NCBI GenBank assembly: GCA_963796225.1
Contig: CAWCLK010000018.1
Span: 1 to 64,000, forward strand
Origin: CAWCLK01 sp963796225
Lineage (GTDB): Bacteria > Actinomycetota > Nitriliruptoria > Nitriliruptorales > Nitriliruptoraceae
Length of the DNA: 64,000 nt
Direction of reading: 5' to 3'
The notes below the pieces were generated by a model. The model was not told the DNA's origin and did not search any database. It worked only from the letters and a program-made list of their open reading frames with translations. The position numbers were made by a program, and so were the translations under genes. This document shows positions 47,943 through 57,484 of this stretch, piece after piece (within the stretch, counting starts at the first letter, position 1; every line of letters begins with the position of its first letter).

Positions 47943-49553
47943 TCAGGCCTGCCCGGGCTGGGGCAGGCCGTCGGTGAACGACTCGGCCAGGGCGTGCTCG
48001 ACCGACTCCTCGGCGGTACCGATCTCGTGGAAGGCCGACAGGTGCGGGCCGAACCGCCAGACCAGCGCGGCGTTCACCAGCGTCGCGGCACCGGCCACGA
48101 GGAAGGCGATGCCGATGGCGTCGGTGAAGGCGGCCTTCACGACGGCCTCGGCAGCGGCGGGGTTCGGGGCGCGCTGCACCATGGCCAGGGCGGCTGCGAC
48201 CGACGACTCGGCGGCGGCACGGGCCGCGGGCGGGGCACCCGACAGCACGTCGGCCAGCCCGCCGCGGTACGCGACGGCCATGACCGAGCCGAGGATGGCC
48301 ACGCCGGTGGCGCCGCCGACCTCGCGGACGGTGTCGTTGACCGCCGACCCGACGCCGGCCTTGTCGACCGGCAGGGCCGTCATGATCTGGCCGGTGGCCG
48401 GCGGCATCACGAGCCCGGCGCCGAGGCCGGTGGTGACCAGCATCGCCGCGATCGCCACGTAGGGCGTGGTGGGGGTGAGCAGCGTCATCGCCCCGAGCCC
48501 GACGGCGAGGATCACCAGCCCGGTGGTCATGGTGCGACGCGGGCCGAACCGGGCGACCGCCGTGGCGGAGCGGGGCGCGACCACCACCATGGTCCCGGCC
48601 ATCGGCAGCGAGGCGATGCCCGCACCGAGGGGCGAGTACCCGAGGATGAACTGCAGGTACTGGGTGAGCAGGAAGAACACCGCGAACATCGCGAAGAACG
48701 CCAGCGCGATGGTGGCCGCCCCGGACGAGAAGCGGGCGTCCCGGAACCAGGCGAGCTCGAGCATCGGGTGGACGGTGCGCCGTTCCCACCAGGCGAAGGA
48801 CGACAGGGCCAGCACGCCGAGGACGAACCCGGCCATCACCTCGGTGGAGGTCCAGCCGAGGTTGGGGCCCTCGATGATCCCGTAGAGCACGCCGCCGAGC
48901 CCGATGACGCTCAGCACCGAGCCGAGCGGGTCCAGCGGACGCCGCTTCGTGTCGCGGGACGTGGGCAGGATGCGGGCGCCGACCGCCAGGGCCAGCACGA
49001 CGACGGGCAGGTTCACGAGGAAGACGGAGCCCCACCAGAAGTGCTCGAGCAGCACCCCGGAGGCGAGCATGCCCAGCGCCCCGCCGGCGCCGGCGAAGCC
49101 GGCCCAGATGGCGATGGCCCGGGGGCGTTCGCGGGGCGGGAAGGCGGCGCTGAGCAGCGACAGGGTGGCCGGCATGACCAGCGCGGCGCCGATGCCCATG
49201 GCGGCGCGCAGGACGATGACCTGGAGGGCGTCGTCGGCACCGGAGGCCAGCACGGCGGCCAGGGCGAAGATCGTCAGGCCGACCTGCAGGGCCCCCTTGC
49301 GGCCGTAGCGGTCGCCCAGCGCCCCGAAGGGGAGCAGCAGCCCGGCGAAGACCAGCGAGTAGGCGTCGACCAGCCACTGCAGCTGCGTCTGGGTGGCGTC
49401 GATCTCGCGCACCAGCGTGGGCAGGGCCACGTTGAGCGACGAGTTGCCGGCCACGACGACGACGAGCGAGAGGCAGAGCACGGCGAGGATCCACCAGCGG
49501 CGCTCGTACACCTCGGGATCGGGACTGGCCGGTGTGAGACGTTCGCGTTCCAT
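47943..49553 (-). CDS. MFS transporter, DHA2 (EmrB/QacA) drug efflux family
   Basis: 536 residues with 14 predicted helices. LVDAYSLVFAGLLLPFGALGDRYGRKGAL is MFS motif A, with motif C (AGFAGAGGALGMLASGVLLEHFWWGSVF) in helix 5, the mark of exporters. It likely pumps lipophilic compounds. It is divergent from the TetR gene at 49729, the usual arrangement for regulated efflux. Confidence 0.92.
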   Translation of the reverse strand: MERERLTPASPDPEVYERRWWILAVLCLSLVVVVAGNSSLNVALPTLVREIDATQTQLQWLVDAYSLVFAGLLLPFGALGDRYGRKGALQVGLTIFALAAVLASGADDALQVIVLRAAMGIGAALVMPATLSLLSAAFPPRERPRAIAIWAGFAGAGGALGMLASGVLLEHFWWGSVFLVNLPVVVLALAVGARILPTSRDTKRRPLDPLGSVLSVIGLGGVLYGIIEGPNLGWTSTEVMAGFVLGVLALSSFAWWERRTVHPMLELAWFRDARFSSGAATIALAFFAMFAVFFLLTQYLQFILGYSPLGAGIASLPMAGTMVVVAPRSATAVARFGPRRTMTTGLVILAVGLGAMTLLTPTTPYVAIAAMLVTTGLGAGLVMPPATGQIMTALPVDKAGVGSAVNDTVREVGGATGVAILGSVMAVAYRGGLADVLSGAPPAARAAAESSVAAALAMVQRAPNPAAAEAVVKAAFTDAIGIAFLVAGAATLVNAALVWRFGPHLSAFHEIGTAEESVEHALAESFTDGLPQPGQA

Positions 49554-49664
49554 GAATCGTCCTGGTCAGGGACGCGCCAGGGCGCGCCACGGTCGGGAGA
49601 CCTCCCCGTGCGGCGCGAGGGGGTCACGTCCCGGGCACCGGCGGGGGAAGATCTGGAACGGTAA

Positions 49665-49677
49665 CGTCTCAGAGACG
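49665..49677. promoter_or_regulatory. Candidate TetR operator in the MFS/TetR gap (CGTCTC A GAGACG)
   Basis: A 6-bp perfect inverted repeat with a 1-nt centre, flanked by AT-rich steps (GGTAA), in the middle of the divergent gap. Short for a TetR site but well placed for repression of both genes. Confidence 0.4.
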
Positions 49678-49728
49678 CCGCGTCATTCCCGCGTGGCCCC
49701 ACCGCACCCCCCACCCCAGGTGCCTGCC

Positions 49729-50346
49729 GTGACCGCTTCCTCGGCCGCCCCGACCACCGACCCGCGGGTCAGCCGCAGCCGTGCCCGGATCCTCGCCGCC
49801 ACCGTGGACGAGCTGACCGAGCGTGGGTGGACCGGCCTGACCATCGAGGGCATCGCGGCCCGGGCCGGGGTCGGCAAGGCCACGATCTACCGCCACTTCG
49901 ACGACAAGCCGGCGCTGGTGGCCAGGGCGATCGACGAGCACCTGTCCGAGCTGGCCGTCCCCGACACCGGCAGCCTGCGGGGCGACGTGCTGGCGGTCCT
50001 CACCGAGCTGGTCCGCCGGTCGCGGGCGTCCGGGGCGTCGCTGTTCACCGTGCTCGTCGACGCCGCCGAACGCGACGCCGAGCTTGCGGCCCACCGGCAC
50101 GCCTTCGTCCGGGCCCGGCGCCGGCCGCTGGTGTGCGCGCTGCAGGCGGGCATCGCCCGCGGCGAGCTGCCCTCCTCGACCGACGTGGACCTGCTGGCCG
50201 ACCTGCTGGCCGCACCGCTGTTCTACCGCCGCTTCGTCAGCCGCGCGCCGGTCGACGAACGGACCGCCGAAGCCGTGGTCGACATGGTCCTGGCCCACGC
50301 CGTCGGGGCGTGCGGGGCGGGGGCCGACGAGGCGCCCGACTCGTAG
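49729..50346 (+). CDS. TetR family regulator, divergent to MFS exporter
   Basis: About 205 residues. VSRSRARILAATVDELTERG and LTIEGIAARAGVGKATIYRHF form the N-terminal helix-turn-helix, then a helical ligand domain. It should repress the divergent DHA2 exporter. Start codons GTG at 49720 and 49729 are both in frame; AGGTG 6 nt before the second favours it. Its TAG stop is part of the TAGGCT promoter motif for the next gene. Confidence 0.88.
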   Translation: MTASSAAPTTDPRVSRSRARILAATVDELTERGWTGLTIEGIAARAGVGKATIYRHFDDKPALVARAIDEHLSELAVPDTGSLRGDVLAVLTELVRRSRASGASLFTVLVDAAERDAELAAHRHAFVRARRRPLVCALQAGIARGELPSSTDVDLLADLLAAPLFYRRFVSRAPVDERTAEAVVDMVLAHAVGACGAGADEAPDS

Positions 50347-50350
50347 GCTG
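50345..50350 (+). promoter_or_regulatory. Candidate -10 (TAGGCT) for a leaderless FAD oxidase mRNA
   Basis: TAGGCT ends 5 nt before the GTG start of the FAD/Fe-S oxidase, with no ribosome binding site between. The T and A of the box are the stop codon of the preceding tetR. Confidence 0.4.
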
Positions 50351-50355
50351 CTGGC

Positions 50356-53230
50356 GTGACCACCACGCCACCCGCCCCCGACGTCGACCTCGCTGCGCTG
50401 CTGGTTGCGCTGCACGCGAACGTGGACGGCGAGATCCGGTTCGACCACGGTGCCCGGCTGCTGCACACGCGGGACGCGTCCAACTACCGGCACGTACCCC
50501 TCGGCGTCGTCGCCCCCCGGACGGTCGACGGGCTGCGCGCCGCCGTCGGGGTCTGCGCCGACCGGGGCGTGCCGATCACGCTGCGCGGGGGCGGCACCAG
50601 CCAGGCGGGACAGGCCACGGGGCGGGGCGTGGTGCTCGACACCGCCCGGTACCTCACCCGCGTCCTGGACGTCGATCCCGTTGCGCGCACCGCGACGGTC
50701 GAGCCCGGCGTCGTGCTGTCCGACCTGCAGGCCGCTGGCCGCACCCCACGGGCTGCGGTTCGGCCCGGACCCGTCGAGCGCCACCCGGGCCACGATCGGC
50801 GGGATGCTGGGCAACGACGCGTGCGGGCCGCACTCGCTGCGCCACGGGCGCACCTCCGACAACGTCCACACGCTCGACGTGGTCACGTCGGACGGTGCCG
50901 ACGTGCACGCCGAGCTCGTCTCCCTCGACGAGGCCGTCGAGCGCGGGGCGCGAGCGGGGCGGGAGGCCGACCGGTGGCGTGGGCTGGTCGCCCTGCGGGA
51001 CCGTGTCACCGACGCCGTGGCCGACCGGTTCCCGACCGACCTCCCGCGCCTGGTCTCCGGCATCCACCTCGACCAGCTGTGCCGCCCCGACGGGCTGCAC
51101 GTCGCCCGAGCGCTCGTCGGGACCGAGGGCACGTGCGCGGTGGTGACCGGGGCCACGGTCGCGCTCGTCGACGCCGCCCCGGCGACCGCGCTGGTCGTGC
51201 TCGGCTACCCCGACGACGTCGCCGCGGCCCGCGACGTGCCCTCGCTGCGGGCGGGCCCGGCGACCGCGCTGGAGGGACTGGACCGCGTGCTGGTGGACGG
51301 GGCCCAGCGGCGGGGCGCGGTCCCGGGGCTGGACCTGCTGCCCGACGGCGACGCGTGGCTGGTGGTCGAGGTCCCCGGAGCGGACACCGCCGAGGCGGTC
51401 GAGACCGCCCGTCGGGTGGCGGCGGACGCGGGGCGGCCCTCGGTGGTCGTGGAGGACGCGGCGACCCAGCGCGCCGTGTGGCAGGTGCGGGCCGCCGGTC
51501 TCGGGGCCGTCGCCTACCCGCCCGGCGCCCCGCCCACGAAGACCGGCTGGGAGGACGCGGCGGTCCCGCCCGACCGGCTGCCCGACTACCTCGAGGGCCT
51601 GCACGGGCTCCTCGACGACCACGGCCTGACCGCGGCGGTCTACGGCCACTACGGCGACGGGTGCGTGCACACCAAGATCGGCTTCGACCTCACCTCCGAC
51701 GCGGGGCGCGCGACCTTCCGCACCTTCGTCGAGCAGGCCGCCGACCTGACCGTCTCGCTCGGCGGGTCGCTGTCCGGTGAGCACGGCGACGGGCAGGCCC
51801 GCGGGGAGCTGCTCGGCCGGATGTTCGGCGCCGAGCTCGTCGATGCGATGCGCGACTTCACGCGCCTGTGGGACCCGGCCGGGGTGTGCAACCCCGGGAT
51901 GCTCGTCGACGCGTGGCCGCTGGACGCCGACCTGGCCGAGGCCGACGCCCCGCAGCGGCGGGTGCCCGACACGGCGCTGGCGTTCCGGCGCGAGGGCGGC
52001 CCGGCCGCGGCGTTCGACCGCTGCGTGGGCGCGGGCACCTGCCGGCGGGACGACGACACCGCGACCATGTGCCCGTCGTTCCGCGTCACCCACGAGGAGG
52101 CCCACTCGACCCGCGGGCGCGCCCGGTTGCTGGGCGAGCTCCTGCGCCCCGACACCGAGCTCACCGGCTTCGGCGACCCCGCCCTGGTCGACGCCCTCGA
52201 GCTGTGCCTGTCGTGCAAGGCGTGCGCTCGCGAGTGCCCCGTCGAGGTCGACGTGGCAGCCCTGAAGGCCGAGGCCGCCCACCAGCGCCACGACGTCGAG
52301 GGCCAGCCGCGCTCCCCCGCCTCACAGCTGCTCGGCCGGTTCCGCGAGCTGTCCCGCGGGGCGGGCCTGTCCCCGGCCGTCGCCAATCGGATCGCCCGGT
52401 CCGCGGCGGGGCGGGCGTCATGGGAGGCTGCCGGCCTCGCCCCGCAACGGGCGGCGCCGGCCTTCGCGCCCCGCCCCTTCCGCGCGTCGTGGGCGGCCCG
52501 GACCGGCGGTCCGGTGGCCGATCCGACGGTCGTGCTGTTCGTCGACACCTTCACGGACGTGTTCGCGCCCCGCGTGGCCGCCGCGGCGGTGCGGGTCCTC
52601 GAACGCCAGGGCCACCGCGTCGAGGTCGTGACGGACGTCTGCTGCGGCCGTCCCCGGTTCGCCGAGGGGATGCTCGCCGAGGCACGCGACGACCTCCGCG
52701 CCCTGGTGGAGCGCCTCGACGCCGTCGGCGGGGACCGGCCGGTCGTGTGGCTCGAGCCGTCCTGCCTGTCCGCGATCCGCGACGAGCTGCTCGACCTGCT
52801 CGACACCGCCGCCAGCCGCCGCGTGGTCGACCGATGCCGGTCGCTGGCCGAGCTGGTGGTCGACGAGGGGTGGGAGCTCGGCGGTGTCGGCGCGGACCTG
52901 GACGTCGCGTGGCACCCGCACTGCCACCACCGGGCGTCGGTCGGCACGGACGCCGACGCGCAGGTGCTGGACGCGCTCGGCGTCGGCTGGGAGGACCTCG
53001 ACGCGGGCTGCTGCGGCCTGGCCGGGGCGTTCGGGTTCGTCGCCGGCGAGCGCTACGAGGTCTCGATGGCGGTCGCGGAGGACCGCTTCGCCCCGCGGCT
53101 GCGCGACCTGCCTGAGAGGACGGTCACGCTGATGGACGGCTTCTCGTGCCGCGAGCAGGCCGACCATCTCGGCCTGCCCGTGGCTCCGCTGCACCTCGCG
53201 GAGCTGCTGGACCGGCTCGCCCGCCGCTGA
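50356..53230 (+). CDS. FAD-binding and (Fe-S)-binding oxidoreductase (D-lactate/glycolate dehydrogenase-like fusion), one frameshift
   Basis: About 957 residues. The N-terminal half is a PCMH-type FAD domain (GVPITLRGGGTSQAGQATGRGVVLD, GGMLGNDACGPHSLRHG) with the C-terminal FAD-linked oxidase segment (YGHYGDGCVHTKIGF, SGEHGDGQARGELL). The C-terminal half carries ferredoxin-like and CCG domains: CLSCKACARECPVEVD and later CCGRPR and AGCCGLAGAFG. So GlcD-like, ferredoxin and GlcF-like modules are fused. Near 50735 one base is missing (LQAAG then the next frame LAAPHGLRFGPDP). It oxidises a 2-hydroxyacid and passes electrons to quinones. Reading begins at GTG 50356, only 6 nt after the possible -10. 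Confidence 0.86.
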
Positions 53231-53261
53231 CGCAGGGCGGCGGGGCGCGGGGCCCCGCGGC

Positions 53262-54591
53262 TCAGCGGGCGAGGTCGGAGGTGAGCCAGCGCGCGCCCCC
53301 GGATGCGCAGGGCCAACGAGGTGCCGCGCAGCAGCATGAGCAGCTCGGCGCAGGCCCAGAGCCAGAGCAGGCCGAGCCCGAGGCTGACGCCGACCTGCGC
53401 GAGGGTTCCTGCCAGCACGGCCGCCGCGACGGTCCAGGTCCGCAGGTAACGGAAGTCGGCGGCGCCCATGACCACGCCGTCGAGCACGAACACGAGCCCG
53501 TTGAGGGTGTGCCCCAGCGAGGCCAGCCACCACGCCCCGGCGACCGCCGCGAGCACGGCCGGATCGGAGGTGAACAGGCCGACGATCGGGCCACGAGCCA
53601 GCAGCAGCGCGAGCCCGATGGCGCCCCCGCCCGCCACGCCCCACACGACCAGGTCCCGCGCGGTGCCGCGGGCCTCCTCGACCTCGCCCCGCCCCAGGGC
53701 CGCACCGACCATCGACTGGGCGGCGATCGCGAAGCCATCCATGAGGAAGCTGACCAGCAGGAACACCTGCCAGATCACCTGGTGTGCGGCGGCGGTGGTC
53801 GTGTCGGTGCGGGCCGCCGCGGCGGTGATGGCGAGGAACCCGGCGAGCAGTCCGCCGGTCCGCAGGACGAGGTCGCGGCTGACGACCACGAGGTCGCGCA
53901 CCTGGTCGCGGGAGGGCACCCCGTGCCCGGCCAGCGGCAGCCCGGCGCGGCGGATCAGGACGGCGAACACCAGCACGGCCATCACCTCGGCGGCCACCGT
54001 CGCCGCGGCGATTCCCCCGAGCCCGAACCCCAGCCCGAACACCAGCACCAGGTCCAGCGCCCCGTTGAGGACGTTGGCGACGACCACCACCCGCAGCGGG
54101 GTGCGGGTGTCCCCCACGCCGCGGAACGCCCCGTGGCCGACGTAGCCGAGCAGCAGGAACGGCACCCCGAAGGCGCGGACCCGCAGGTAGGCCACGGCCG
54201 GGTCGACCAGCGCGTCGACCGCACCGAAGCCACGGACCAGCACCGGGGCGAGCAGGGCGAGCGCCCCGCCCGCGACCACCCCCAGCACGGTGGCGGCCAC
54301 GGCGGCGTGGGCGACCCGCCGCCCCGCCGCCTCGCGGTCGCCCCGCCCGATGGCGTGGGCCACCGTGGTGGTCGTCCCGAAGACGAGGAAGTTGAACACC
54401 CAGGTCCCGGCGCTGAGCAGTCCGACCGCCAGGCCGAGCGCCCCGAGCTCGCTGGACCCCAGCCGCCCCGCCACCGCCGTGTCCACCGCCCCCAGCAGGG
54501 GGTCGGCCACCAGCGTCCCGATGGCGGGCACGGCCAGCCACAGGATCTGGCGGTGCCGCGACCGTGTGCGCGGGGCGTCGGTCGAGCTCAT
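53262..54591 (-). CDS. MATE family efflux transporter (DinF-like), frameshift near the end
   Basis: About 443 residues, 12 hydrophobic segments in two pseudo-symmetric halves. WLAVPAIGTLVADPLLGAVDTAVAGRLG is the first helix pair and ARTDTTTAAAHQVIWQVFLLVSFLMDGFAIAAQSMVGAALG the second-half start, the DinF/NorM pattern. Near 53295 one base change moves the frame so the natural end becomes RWLTSDLAR. ATG overlaps the stop of the preceding zinc-finger ORF (ATGA). As fourth gene of the chain that starts at 58872 it may export a product of that pathway or a toxic intermediate. Confidence 0.86.
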
Positions 54592-55139
54592 GCGCGGGCG
54601 CGGCCGCTCGCGCGGCCGCTTGCGCGGGCACGGTGCGCCGCCACGTGCGTGCGGGTCGCGCAGCGGTCCGAGCAGAACCGGCGGCGCGCGTTGCGGGAGG
54701 TGTCGAGCCACACCTGGTCGCAGTCGGTGGCGTCACACGTCCCGAGCCGCACGCGCCCCCCGTCGCACAGCACGGCGGCGACGCCCATCAGGCAGTTGGC
54801 ACGCAGCCGCAGGACCGGGTCGGCGCCCTCGGGCTCGACGTGCAGGTGCGGGTCCCGGCCGTCGTGCATCGACACGCGCGGGGCGACGGCGGTGCGGGCC
54901 AGGCGATCGTTGAGCAGGTCCACGGCGTCGGCGAGGTCGTCCGCGGCGAACAGCGGGGCGAGGTCGTCCGCCAGCGCCGCCAGCGCCGGCAGGTCCGCAG
55001 CGGTCAGCTGCTGCGCGAAGTCGCGGTCGGCCAGCAGCTCGCGGACCGCGGCCAGGGTCGGGGCGGTCGCGCGGCGATGCAGGTTGACCAGCGCCGCGGC
55101 GTTCTCGGCGGCGTGGTTGGCGTAGCGATCGAACTGCAC
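54588..55139 (-). CDS. CGNR zinc-finger domain protein (start inside the longer ORF)
   Basis: 183 residues if translated from the internal GTG at 55139, which has AAGGA 6 nt upstream. The N-terminal ABATE-like region (ANHAAENAAALVNLHRRATAPTLAAVRELLADRDFA) and the C-terminal zinc finger CDATDC-QVWLDTSRNARRRFC (CATR in place of CGNR) match the family, which are probably transcription factors. In the sequence as given this frame has no stop upstream and continues from the acetyltransferase, so it could also be the C-terminal domain of that ORF. The start site argues that it was, or is, an independent gene. Confidence 0.75.
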   Translation of the reverse strand: MQFDRYANHAAENAAALVNLHRRATAPTLAAVRELLADRDFAQQLTAADLPALAALADDLAPLFAADDLADAVDLLNDRLARTAVAPRVSMHDGRDPHLHVEPEGADPVLRLRANCLMGVAAVLCDGGRVRLGTCDATDCDQVWLDTSRNARRRFCSDRCATRTHVAAHRARASGRASGRARA

Positions 55140-55925
55140 GACGGTCCTTACGACGCCGCGGAAGCGTACGTACGGGGCGCCGGTCGGTTCAACCCTTACT
55201 CCCCGCCCCCGACAGAATCTGGGCGTGAGCCCAGTCTTCGCGGCTGCGCCGCCGGCGCGCCCACCCAGCCCCCCGCAGATTCTGGGACCGAGTCCAGCAT
55301 TCGCGTCTTCAGGCCCGGCCCTGGCCAGTGCGGTCGACAGAATCTGGGACCGGGTCCAGATTCTGTCAGGTGGGCAGAGCCGGTCAGGGTCGAGGTCCCG
55401 GGCCAGCTCGTGCTCGGTGAGGTGGTCGCGGGGCGGGGCGAACCGGGTGGTGCGCCCCGTCGGCGCGAAGCCGTGCCGCGCGTACAACGCCTGCGCGGGG
55501 GCGTTGTGGTCCCCGACGTGGAGGACGATGCGCGCGTACCCGGCAGCGCGGGCATGCGCGACCGCAGCGGCCAGCAACGCGTCGCCGACGCCTCGTCCGC
55601 GCGCGGACGGGGCGACCCACACGCTGTACACGCCGGCGGTGGGGAGCGGGGCGTCGGACACGGCCGCCACCGTGATCAGCCCGGCCGACCGTGGCTGGTG
55701 GTCCTCGCCGACCAGCGAGGCCACGAAGGTCGCCACGTCGGGGCGCTCCAACCAGCCGCGCCAGGAGGTCTCGTCGCGGTCGGCCTCCTCCTCGAGGGTG
55801 GACCCGAAGGCGTCGGGGGTGTCGGCCAGCGCCCCGAGGCGCAGGTGGCGGACCGCACGCCAGTCGTCGGGGCTGGCCACGGTGACGCGCACCTGCTCGC
55901 GGCGGGGCGCGTCGTCCGAGCTCAC
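54588..55925 (-). CDS. GNAT acetyltransferase reading through a palindrome array into a CGNR zinc-finger domain
   Basis: 445-residue open frame as written. Residues 1-180 are a GNAT domain: YSVWVAPSARGRGVGDALLAAAVAHARAAG has the Q/RxxGxG/A acetyl-CoA loop, and NAPAQALYARHGFAPTG is the C-terminal motif. The acetyltransferase domain ends near LARDLDPDRL. The following about 60 residues are encoded by three 32-nt palindromes and have no family resemblance; then comes the CGNR domain. GTG start overlaps the stop of the TPP enzyme (GTGA). Either the array removed the original stop and created a fusion, or the two genes are translated separately. Confidence 0.65.
   Translation of the reverse strand: MSSDDAPRREQVRVTVASPDDWRAVRHLRLGALADTPDAFGSTLEEEADRDETSWRGWLERPDVATFVASLVGEDHQPRSAGLITVAAVSDAPLPTAGVYSVWVAPSARGRGVGDALLAAAVAHARAAGYARIVLHVGDHNAPAQALYARHGFAPTGRTTRFAPPRDHLTEHELARDLDPDRLCPPDRIWTRSQILSTALARAGPEDANAGLGPRICGGLGGRAGGAAAKTGLTPRFCRGRGVRVEPTGAPYVRFRGVVRTVVQFDRYANHAAENAAALVNLHRRATAPTLAAVRELLADRDFAQQLTAADLPALAALADDLAPLFAADDLADAVDLLNDRLARTAVAPRVSMHDGRDPHLHVEPEGADPVLRLRANCLMGVAAVLCDGGRVRLGTCDATDCDQVWLDTSRNARRRFCSDRCATRTHVAAHRARASGRASGRARA
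55211..55367. repeat. Array of three 32-nt palindromes (12-bp arms, 8-nt loops) inside an ORF
   Basis: Units at 55211-55242, 55274-55305 and 55336-55367. The last is a perfect hairpin, GACAGAATCTGG and CCAGATTCTGTC around an 8-nt loop; the first two share the left core (CAGAATCTGG or CAGATTCTGG), the loop length and the CCAG start of the right arm, but have mismatched outer arms. Spacers are 31 and 30 nt and contain small palindromes (GCGCC-GCC-GGCGC, CTGGCCAG). Period is 62-63 nt, the same as in the 7778 pair. The reading frame through it has no stop. Confidence 0.8.
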
Positions 55926-57484
55926 CCGAGCATCCGGGGGATCATCGCCTCGACGAGGTTCGGGCCGTCGGAGGCCAGGGCGGCCTCGAGCTGGTCGGCG
56001 AACTCGTCGGCCGTGGTCGCGCGCGTGGCCTCGACGCCCATGCCGCGGGCGAGGTGGGTGAAGTCGAGCTGGGGGTTGCCGAGGTCGAACAGGGCCGCGG
56101 ACTGCTCGCCGCCCTCGCCCGCCCCGACGCGCTGCAGCTCCATCTTGAGGATCTCGTAGCTGGCGTTGTTGTAGAGCACGACGGTGACGTCGAGCTGCTC
56201 GCGGGCCATCGTCCACAGCGACTGCAGCGTGTACATCGCGGACCCGTCGGCCTGCAGGCACAGCACCTTGCGGTCGGGCGCGGCGATGGCGGCACCGACG
56301 GCGGCCGGCAGGCCGTAGCCGATCGAGCCACCGGTGAGGCTGAGCCAGTCGTGGCGGGGCGCGGCCGCGGTGGTCATCGGGAGCGACAGGGACGAGGTGA
56401 CGGCCTCGTCGACGACGATGGCGTGCTCGGGCATCAGCGCCCCGACGACCTGCGAGGCGGTCCAGGCGTTGAGCTCGCCCGTGGGCCGCTCGGGCGCGTG
56501 GGCCTCGGGGCGGGGCGGGGCCTGGCCGCTGACACCGAGCTCGTCGGCGAGCGCGGCGAGCGCCCCGGCCGCGTCCTCGGTGCTGCTGGCGAGCATGTGG
56601 ACCTGGCAGCCCTCGGGGACCAGCTCGCTGGGCTTGTCGGGATAGGCGAAGAACGTCACGGGCTCCTTGGCCCCGACGAGGACGAGGTGGGCCATGCCGG
56701 AGAGCTGCTGGGTGGCGGCCTCGGAGAGGTAGCCGAGCCGTTCGATCGGGGCGACGCCCTGGCCTCGGGCCATGCGGGTCGGGAACACCTCGGCCAGGAC
56801 CTCGGCGTCGGTGTGCTCGGCGACGACGGCGGCGGTGTCGATCGCGGCCGCGTCGGCCAGCACGTCACCGCCGAGGAGCAGCAGCGTGGGCTCGCCGGAG
56901 CGCAGGACCGCCGCGATGTCGGCGATCGTGTCGTCGCCGACCTCGGCGTGCCCGGTCGGGGCGATGCGGTCGGCGACCTCGCCGCCGTCCCCCCAGCTGA
57001 CGTCGGCGGGCAGGATCAGGGTCGCCACCTGGCCCGGCGCCCCGATGGAGGCGGCCACGGCCTCGGCGGCGTCCTGGCCGACCTCGGACGGGGCCTGCGA
57101 GGTGCGGACCCACTGGCTGACGTTGCGGGCCACGGTCTCGATGTCGGACTCGAGCGGGGCGTCGAGCTTCTTGTGGGGCAGCGCGTGGTCGCCGACGATG
57201 GTCACGATCGGGCTGCCGGCGCGGCGGCCGTTGTGCAGGTTGGCCAGCCCGTTGCCCAGCCCGGGGCCGAGGTGCAGCAGCACGGCCGCGGGCTTGCGGG
57301 CCATGCGGGCGTACCCGTCGGCGGCGCCGGTGGCCACGCCCTCGAACAGGCCGAGCACGCCCCGCATCTCGGGCACGTCGTCCAGCGCGGCGACGAAGTG
57401 CATCTCGGAGGTGCCCGGGTTGGTGAAGCAGACGTCCACGTCGGACGCCACCAGGCTGCGGATCAGTGCGTGGGCGCCGTTCAT
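55922..57484 (-). CDS. Thiamine-diphosphate-dependent enzyme (acetolactate synthase large-subunit/benzoylformate decarboxylase-like)
   Basis: 520 residues with all three TPP-enzyme domains. EGVATGAADGYARMARKPAAVLLHLGPGLGNGLANL is the N-terminal PYR domain containing the catalytic Glu, the central domain follows, and GGSIGYGLPAAVGAAIAAPDRKVLCLQADGSAMYT is the C-terminal PP domain with a QADGS motif where GDGS is usual, ending in VVLYNNASYEI. No IlvN-like small subunit is present, and the domain set fits a 2-oxoacid decarboxylase or lyase as well as ALS. It lies between a GlcD-type oxidase and a GNAT gene, with ATGA and GTGA overlaps. Confidence 0.85.
   Translation of the reverse strand: MNGAHALIRSLVASDVDVCFTNPGTSEMHFVAALDDVPEMRGVLGLFEGVATGAADGYARMARKPAAVLLHLGPGLGNGLANLHNGRRAGSPIVTIVGDHALPHKKLDAPLESDIETVARNVSQWVRTSQAPSEVGQDAAEAVAASIGAPGQVATLILPADVSWGDGGEVADRIAPTGHAEVGDDTIADIAAVLRSGEPTLLLLGGDVLADAAAIDTAAVVAEHTDAEVLAEVFPTRMARGQGVAPIERLGYLSEAATQQLSGMAHLVLVGAKEPVTFFAYPDKPSELVPEGCQVHMLASSTEDAAGALAALADELGVSGQAPPRPEAHAPERPTGELNAWTASQVVGALMPEHAIVVDEAVTSSLSLPMTTAAAPRHDWLSLTGGSIGYGLPAAVGAAIAAPDRKVLCLQADGSAMYTLQSLWTMAREQLDVTVVLYNNASYEILKMELQRVGAGEGGEQSAALFDLGNPQLDFTHLARGMGVEATRATTADEFADQLEAALASDGPNLVEAMIPRMLG

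Noticed and set aside
53246..53259. Terminator between the FAD oxidase and MATE genes (CGCGGGGCCCCGCG)
   Set aside because: A perfect palindrome without any loop, in a run of G and C; folding gives only a short stem, so I did not list it.
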